NCBI GenBank assembly: GCA_016209685.1 | Contig: JACQVQ010000003.1 | Coordinates: forward strand, 1-64,000 | Source of the DNA: Planctomycetota bacterium | Lineage (GTDB): Bacteria > Planctomycetota > Brocadiia > Brocadiales > Bathyanammoxibiaceae | Length of the DNA stretch: 64,000 nucleotides | Direction: 5' to 3' | Shown: positions 59,493-64,000 of the stretch, one piece after another | Position numbering within the stretch: position 1 is the first letter of the stretch | Layout: every line of letters begins with the position of its first letter | Notes under the pieces: model-generated | Databases searched by the model: none | Told to the model about the DNA's origin: nothing | The model's input: the letters and a program-made list of their open reading frames with translations, nothing else | Program-made: the position numbers and the translations under genes

Positions 59493-60095
59493 TCAGGGTT
59501 TTCCCTCAATGTTAGCGAAGGTAACCAGGGTTGCTGATAATGATAGACCACTGGGTGTGTCAAATCCACGGGTACTTATCTGCAAATCGTCAAAAAAAAA
59601 GAATCTGCTGGCGTTACTTTCAACGTCGTAAAGGAACTTTTGGAGCCTTGATGCACTGTTTATGTCCTCAATTTCTATGTTTACGAACATGCTGACCAGG
59701 TGTGGTACACTGGACAACAGTTCTTTCTTCTGGAACATACTCCGGGAGACAGATAGTCCGTTTCGCTGGGCTATGCCCTTCACGTCTGACTGTATTTTAG
59801 CGTTGGCAAGCTCTTCTGTAGAGGCGGAGTAAAGCCGCTGGGAGATAGAGGTATAATTCTTTTCCAGAAGCCTTAGATGATCTTTTATGTCTTTTTCCTT
59901 GGAGAGTAAATTCCTGTATTTTGTCAGGAGCATCTCTTGTGTTGCGATTCGTTCTCCCAAATCCCTCCGGGTGGCGAAAAAGGGCACTATGAGGGTGAAA
60001 TAGATAATGGATATGCCTACCAGGGGTATTAATGCAAAAAGGATTACTCTTTCACGACGGCTAAGATTCTCTATAAACGCCCTTACTTTTTTCAT
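59493..60095 (-). CDS. gspM: GspM/PilO-like type II secretion protein
   Basis: 200 residues: cytoplasmic tip, membrane helix (VILFALIPLVGISIIYFTLIVPFF, 18-41), coiled coil (45-90) and a ferredoxin-like periplasmic domain (about 100-195). This is the GspM/PilO layout. It dimerises with GspL in the platform. Lies 7 bp after gspL and 13 bp before the gspC-like gene. Confidence 0.8.
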   Translation of the reverse strand: MKKVRAFIENLSRRERVILFALIPLVGISIIYFTLIVPFFATRRDLGERIATQEMLLTKYRNLLSKEKDIKDHLRLLEKNYTSISQRLYSASTEELANAKIQSDVKGIAQRNGLSVSRSMFQKKELLSSVPHLVSMFVNIEIEDINSASRLQKFLYDVESNASRFFFFDDLQISTRGFDTPSGLSLSATLVTFANIEGKP

Positions 60096-60102
60096 GTTAC
60101 GT

Positions 60103-61386
60103 CTATTGTACAGGTTTACTTACGCTGAGAGTAATCTTGAATCGTTCCTTGCCCTCCCTCGTCTTGACTACTGGAGAACTTAGGGCTACGCTCTCAAACA
60201 GGGGGGATGCCTCCAACAGGGGTATCAGACTTGTAGCGGAGGGTGCGACACCCTCTATGGTCAGGTGGCCGTGTTCAAATCTGTACCTGGTCATCCAGGC
60301 ATCGTCGTGTAGAATTTTAGTTAATTCAAGCAATACGTCTGAGTTGGAGACGTAATTAGCAGTAAACGCCTCTAACTTGCCCAACGTCGTCTCCTGGGCC
60401 GCAAGCTGGCTCTGTAGTATTTGGACCCCTTTGACCTTGTCTTTGAGACTAGCAATCTCATGCCCAATATTTTCCATTTTCCCGGCCTTTCTGTTCTCGT
60501 CCAGATAGGGGACAACAAAAGAAAGGGTGACAAGGAGCAAGGAGAGTATAATGCATAAGGCTACTTGAATATCCAGTATCTTTTTGCGTGCGCCGGTAAG
60601 GCTAAAACTGTATAGGGCGGCTTCTGGGGTAAAAACGCCCGCCCCTACAGATTCCGTAGTTTCTTCTAAACAAGTTATCTTTCGCGGGGACTGGTTTTGT
60701 GAATCGCTGGGCATTGCGTCTGCACCAAGAGTCCTTATCTGCCCTGGCCTATCGGCCTCAAGCAGTGACGGAATATCGTCATACCCGGGGAGCAAGAGCG
60801 TCTTATGGAGGAAACCGTCCACGTAAAGACTGTAGTGGTAATAACCGTTCTCCTTGTTAATATAGGCTACGCCGCCTGGTGCACTTTCTGTAAGGGATAA
60901 CAGCGCCAGGGGAGTAAAAATAACGCAAGAGGGGGACAATCCTAATGCCTTTAGTCTTTCTAGTACAGCGTCTAATTCTTCTTTTTTGGCTCCTGCAATA
61001 AATACCTTGGTAGCCTTGCCCTCATACCGTGAAGGAAATACATCGTAGTAGACGTCTTCCGGCTTAAACGGCAAAAACGTATCCAGTTGAAAAGCCAAAG
61101 ACTCTTTGAATTCTTCTATTTTAAGGTTCGGAAGGTCCGTCTCTCTAACTACAGTTTTAGAGCGTGGCCAGGAAAGGATAATGGATTTTGAGAAGTTTAT
61201 CAGGGGTTGAACCAACGGTTCAAATTCTGCCGGGTGTCTTACCAGAAAATTGCTTAGCCTCAGGCTTTCATAGGAGGCCCCATGGCCCCTTTTCCATACT
61301 TTTGAGACTATGAGGTCATTTCCGACGATGGAAAGGCCTACTGCCTTAGCGTTAAATAGATAGCGTAAAAAGGGAATCTCCACCAT
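60103..61386 (-). CDS. gspL: GspL (PilM-PilN-like) type II secretion protein
   Basis: 427 residues. N-terminal actin-like cytoplasmic domain (AVGLSIVGNDLIVSKV, FKESLAFQLDTFLPFKPEDVYYD, VFIAGAKKEELDAVLERL) as in PilM/GspL, one membrane helix (about 275-300, VALCIILSLLLVTLSFVVPYL), a coiled coil and a periplasmic ferredoxin-like domain (about 345-425). It recruits GspE to the membrane. The segment SVGAGVFTPEAA is encoded by what looks like half of a GTAG-capped palindrome (GGGGCGGGCG, about 60625-60650) in the cytoplasmic domain. Confidence 0.85.
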   Translation of the reverse strand: MVEIPFLRYLFNAKAVGLSIVGNDLIVSKVWKRGHGASYESLRLSNFLVRHPAEFEPLVQPLINFSKSIILSWPRSKTVVRETDLPNLKIEEFKESLAFQLDTFLPFKPEDVYYDVFPSRYEGKATKVFIAGAKKEELDAVLERLKALGLSPSCVIFTPLALLSLTESAPGGVAYINKENGYYHYSLYVDGFLHKTLLLPGYDDIPSLLEADRPGQIRTLGADAMPSDSQNQSPRKITCLEETTESVGAGVFTPEAALYSFSLTGARKKILDIQVALCIILSLLLVTLSFVVPYLDENRKAGKMENIGHEIASLKDKVKGVQILQSQLAAQETTLGKLEAFTANYVSNSDVLLELTKILHDDAWMTRYRFEHGHLTIEGVAPSATSLIPLLEASPLFESVALSSPVVKTREGKERFKITLSVSKPVQ

Positions 61387-61392
61387 TGAGTA

Positions 61393-62541
61393 TTACCAAT
61401 CTGGATATGCGGCCAAGACCTTTAATTTTCCTTCTTCAGTAGTTACCAATATTCTATAAGTAAAGGAACCTCTTTCGCCATATGCCAGGGAATCAATAGA
61501 TAGGTATCGTGAGGTCTCAAGGGTAATGTATCCAAGTAGGTCTTGTAGCTTGCTACCTGCAATGCCCAAGTGGAAGAGTGTATCGCTCAATTCCTGAGGG
61601 TTGGCTATAAATCCTTTTACGTCACGAATTTTTATAAATCTATCTGCCAAATCCAGGTCCATATGAGGGAGACTGGCAAGCACCTCCCGAGGGGCGTAAT
61701 TTATATTAACCTTGTCACCATAGATGGTTATTTTATCACGAATTAGCCCATATACGGCAGGCGTTGCGTCCTTTACAAGGGACAGTTCCTCTATGCCCTG
61801 AAAAGGGCCGTTCCTTGGCCCATAAGGTCTAGGTAAGGACTGGTAGTACTCACTCTCTGCACCGTTTGCGTGAGGGAGGTCGTCCTTGTCCAGCCAATCC
61901 AGGACGCTGTCAGTAAGGCTGTCGGCCTCGGCTGAAGATGCGCCAGCGGCTAATAGAAACTTGTGAAAATGTCCTTTCCTCTCTTCGTTTATGGTGTTAA
62001 GGTTAAACTTCCCAGCTTCATCCTCAATCCTGGTCTTACATGTTATATTTCCTGCTTTCATGACACGTACATAAGGGCCAGTGAGTAAGGTGGGGACATT
62101 CTTGCCGCCCTTTGATCCAGGAGCCTTCTCCGGTATAATTTCCTCCTCTCTCGTCAGTTCTTCTTCTGTCATGGATAAAGGGACCTCCTTCGTGGTTTCT
62201 TCTTTTGACAGCCTTTTCTCTTTCTTGGCGCTGATTCCCTGGAGCTCCCTTTCTGTCATTTCAGAAGGTGAAGAAAATACATAGTTTAGGGTATGCGTAC
62301 ATGCACTTCGTGCGGCGTAACTACACCTGGCCCTTTCAATATCCAGCCTCTGCCTCTTTAAGGAAAGGGCTGTAATTTCTGAAACCGACGCCGCAATAAC
62401 ACTGATAATAGTCACCACCCACAGGACTACAATAAGGACAAAGCCATTACTGGAGCTATAATCTCCTCTTTTGCTCCCTCTTTTAGAAGAGATAGTTTTA
62501 TAGCCCTGGACGGATGGCCACTTGAGCCTATCTTTTCCCAT
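61393..62541 (-). CDS. gspK: Type II secretion minor pseudopilin GspK
   Basis: 382 residues. Prepilin-like segment NGFVLIVVLWVVTIISVIAASVSEIT (33-58); GspK characteristically lacks the +5 Glu, as seen here. The large globular domain shows FNLNTINEE, LTDSVLDWLDKDDLP and VNINYAPREVLASLP, all typical. The upstream 32 residues before the leader overlap the end of gspJ by 115 bp; a later start within this stretch is possible. It caps the pseudopilus tip with GspI and GspJ. Confidence 0.88.
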   Translation of the reverse strand: MGKDRLKWPSVQGYKTISSKRGSKRGDYSSSNGFVLIVVLWVVTIISVIAASVSEITALSLKRQRLDIERARCSYAARSACTHTLNYVFSSPSEMTERELQGISAKKEKRLSKEETTKEVPLSMTEEELTREEEIIPEKAPGSKGGKNVPTLLTGPYVRVMKAGNITCKTRIEDEAGKFNLNTINEERKGHFHKFLLAAGASSAEADSLTDSVLDWLDKDDLPHANGAESEYYQSLPRPYGPRNGPFQGIEELSLVKDATPAVYGLIRDKITIYGDKVNINYAPREVLASLPHMDLDLADRFIKIRDVKGFIANPQELSDTLFHLGIAGSKLQDLLGYITLETSRYLSIDSLAYGERGSFTYRILVTTEEGKLKVLAAYPDW

Positions 62542-63116
62542 ACCTTTCTTTCCCCTTTGCTTCCGGTATATTTAGTCTGCGGCTTTTCTTCTGCCTGTTC
62601 AGACACTGCCCCCTGCTTATCCCCTGTCAGGTCAATCAAGTACTCAAAGCCGATACGGCCATAGGAGTCCAGCAGTTTTAGTTCCTCCGTTTTCGCCTCT
62701 GCACTGATATTGGGGTACGACCCGAAGGGGTTTGCCTCCTCGCCAGGTAATAATTTGGTCTCGCCATAAAGGAGGTCAAACAATCCCTGGCGGTTCTTTT
62801 TTACAGAATAATAGGCAATTACAAGCCCACTGTCGTAATGGTTATATAGAGAAAGAGGCGTTACAAAGGAGACGAAATCCTCCCTGGCTACAAACAGGCT
62901 GTTCGTATGCTCGTGAAATCTGAGGGACGCTACCTGTCGGGTAAAGAAACTACATACAGCCTGTCTGTTCGCATTGGCCTCTATCCTTTCATACCTGCTT
63001 TCTACAAGGCGGAAGACCATGCGTAAAGAGCCTGTGGCCGCCAGTATCAGCATTGAGCCGATGGTAACGGCAATCAGCAGTTCTATAAGCGTAAAACCAT
63101 CGCTTTTCTTATGCAT
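62427..63116 (-). CDS. gspJ: Type II secretion minor pseudopilin GspJ
   Basis: 229 residues from ATG at 63116 (MHKKSDGFTLIELLIAVTIG), the classical prepilin leader; the longer open frame adds 60 non-family residues. The rest shows FRLVESRYERIEANANRQAVCSFFTRQ and a mixed alpha/beta domain ending IAPVMALSL. It forms the pseudopilus tip with GspI and GspK. Its 3' end overlaps gspK. Confidence 0.85.
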   Translation of the reverse strand: MHKKSDGFTLIELLIAVTIGSMLILAATGSLRMVFRLVESRYERIEANANRQAVCSFFTRQVASLRFHEHTNSLFVAREDFVSFVTPLSLYNHYDSGLVIAYYSVKKNRQGLFDLLYGETKLLPGEEANPFGSYPNISAEAKTEELKLLDSYGRIGFEYLIDLTGDKQGAVSEQAEEKPQTKYTGSKGERKVWEKIGSSGHPSRAIKLSLLKEGAKEEIIAPVMALSLL

Positions 63117-63135
63117 GACTACTAACAACGGAGGA

Positions 63136-63570
63136 TTACTCTCGTGGAGGTGTTTTAAGGACCTTCTTTTGTAGTCTTGCGCTGGAGACCTCAATGCCTC
63201 CAACGGAGACGTCATAGAATAAGGTTGGGGACGAAGTAGATTCCCTGGTGTCAGTCTTGTCCTTAGAAGATTCGTATTCCTTGATCTCCCAGGCAATATC
63301 CCTGGCTACAAGCCCCTGCCACACCCTCTCCTTTCCCTTTGTGGTGGATGTGTCCTCTAACAGCCCTAGCAAGGCCTCGTCTGCCTTTGATTGTGCCAGG
63401 AGTAGTTTCCGTGAGGCGAGTTCAGCCTTCCCCGCCAGCCGCAAGGAGTTGGCTATGAAGTCCAATAAAAGGCACAGGGAAAAACCCAAGATTGCCAGAG
63501 CAACCAGCATCTCTAGCAGGGTAAAACCCCCGCGGCTGGTGAACGACCTGTCTTTTAGGTGAAACATCAC
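63136..63570 (-). CDS. gspI: Type II secretion minor pseudopilin GspI
   Basis: 144 residues. Prepilin motif RGGFTLLEMLVALAILGFSLCLLLDF (13-38), then ASRKLLLAQSKADEALLG and WEIKEYES, matching GspI. Starts with GTG at 63570 (or ATG three bases later), overlapping the gspD stop by one base, which suggests coupling. Confidence 0.87.
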   Translation of the reverse strand: MMFHLKDRSFTSRGGFTLLEMLVALAILGFSLCLLLDFIANSLRLAGKAELASRKLLLAQSKADEALLGLLEDTSTTKGKERVWQGLVARDIAWEIKEYESSKDKTDTRESTSSPTLFYDVSVGGIEVSSARLQKKVLKTPPRE

Positions 63571-64000
63571 TACTTCTGCTCTTTTCTCAAGGACTCTATG
63601 AGTTTTAGTTTTTCTTCAAAGTTTTTGGTAGCTAAGTCAATTTCGTCACTAGTACTCACTATGCGTGGTGTCAAGAGTACCAACAGTTCAGTCTTTCGCT
63701 TCGTCTTGTCTTCGGATTTAAAAAGCTTGCCCAGTAGTGGTACTCTATTCAGTACGGGTACGCGCCTAATCGTATTTTCCAGGCGGGTTTCTATTATTCC
63801 ACCGATGACTATTGTGTGTTCGTCTTCCACTGTCAGAAAGGTTTCTGCCTTTCTCGTAGTAAACCTCGGAGAGTTAATACCTCTGGTGACCTCTTGAGCC
63901 AGGTTGGTAACCTCCTGGGTAACCTGTATGGTGACCATTCGGTTCTCTCCAATCCGTGGTTTTACGGTAAGGATGACTCCTATGTCTCTGTATTGAACCT
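63570..64000 (-). CDS. gspD: Type II secretion secretin GspD (C-terminal part, cut by window edge)
   Basis: The reading frame continues without a stop to the window edge. It reads QYRDIGVILTVKPRIGENRM, then QEVTNLAQEV, SPRFTTRKAETFLTVEDEHTIVIGGIIE, NRVPLLGKLFKSEDKTKRKTELLVLLTPRIV, the conserved secretin C-terminal signature. The outer-membrane channel of the type II system. The first ATG inside the window (63938) is not the start. Confidence 0.92.
   Translation of the reverse strand, partial: VQYRDIGVILTVKPRIGENRMVTIQVTQEVTNLAQEVTRGINSPRFTTRKAETFLTVEDEHTIVIGGIIETRLENTIRRVPVLNRVPLLGKLFKSEDKTKRKTELLVLLTPRIVSTSDEIDLATKNFEEKLKLIESLRKEQK

Overview
The window looks like a chromosomal segment from a Gram-negative, probably anaerobic bacterium of roughly 50% GC. 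An outer membrane is implied by LptD, Lnt, a TonB/ExbB/ExbD set and a type II secretion system. Anaerobic metabolism is suggested by a four-subunit 2-oxoacid:ferredoxin oxidoreductase, small ferredoxins and B12/radical-SAM enzymes. Menaquinone made through futalosine is indicated by mqnA and mqnC. RNase Y with YmdB, EF-P, an alanine/serine-glyoxylate-type aminotransferase and a GroEL ending in a [14 protein letters not shown] tail would fit Planctomycetota (Brocadiia-like) or a related deep lineage. That placement is inference, because no rRNA is present.

Layout. 1-2.3 kb: likely prophage debris (tail-terminator-like gene, SleB-type hydrolase, 5'-truncated second copy of the tail gene). 2.3-4.1 kb: a lipoyl-like protein and a frameshifted secreted repeat protein, convergent and overlapping. 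4.2-14.1 kb (minus): lptD-coaD-ymdB, then dxs-nadK-korDABC. 14.3-31 kb: mostly plus-strand housekeeping genes: a lipid-binding-like protein, a haem c protein, tonB-exbB-exbD-ferredoxin, rny, an AI-2E family exporter, pcm, hemW, efp and a polyprenyl synthase. The 3' end of the polyprenyl synthase gene is present three times and brackets an FG-GAP protein gene and a hicAB module. 31-49.5 kb (minus): aminotransferase, lon, hsp20, groL, tRNA-Ala, lnt, moeA, a B12-radical SAM gene, and the chain DUF362-phosphodiesterase-cysC-mqnA-mqnC. 49.6-64 kb: secreted proteins and a type II secretion system split into two convergent blocks (gspH-gspG-gspE on plus; gspD-I-J-K-L-M-C-F on minus, with gspD cut by the window edge).

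The most striking content is a dense population of small palindromes and simple-sequence repeats, both between and inside genes. One class has REP-like GTAG...CTAC ends with variable cores. A second is a 15-32 bp palindromic module built around TCCGCCTnAGGCGGA. At several sites this module sits exactly at the tip of another palindrome, and in two cases an uninterrupted copy of the host hairpin exists elsewhere in the window. Many repeats lie in frame within conserved genes (lnt with four, mqnA, the AlkP-family phosphodiesterase, lon, DUF362, hsp20) without breaking them. No mobilising transposase is visible.
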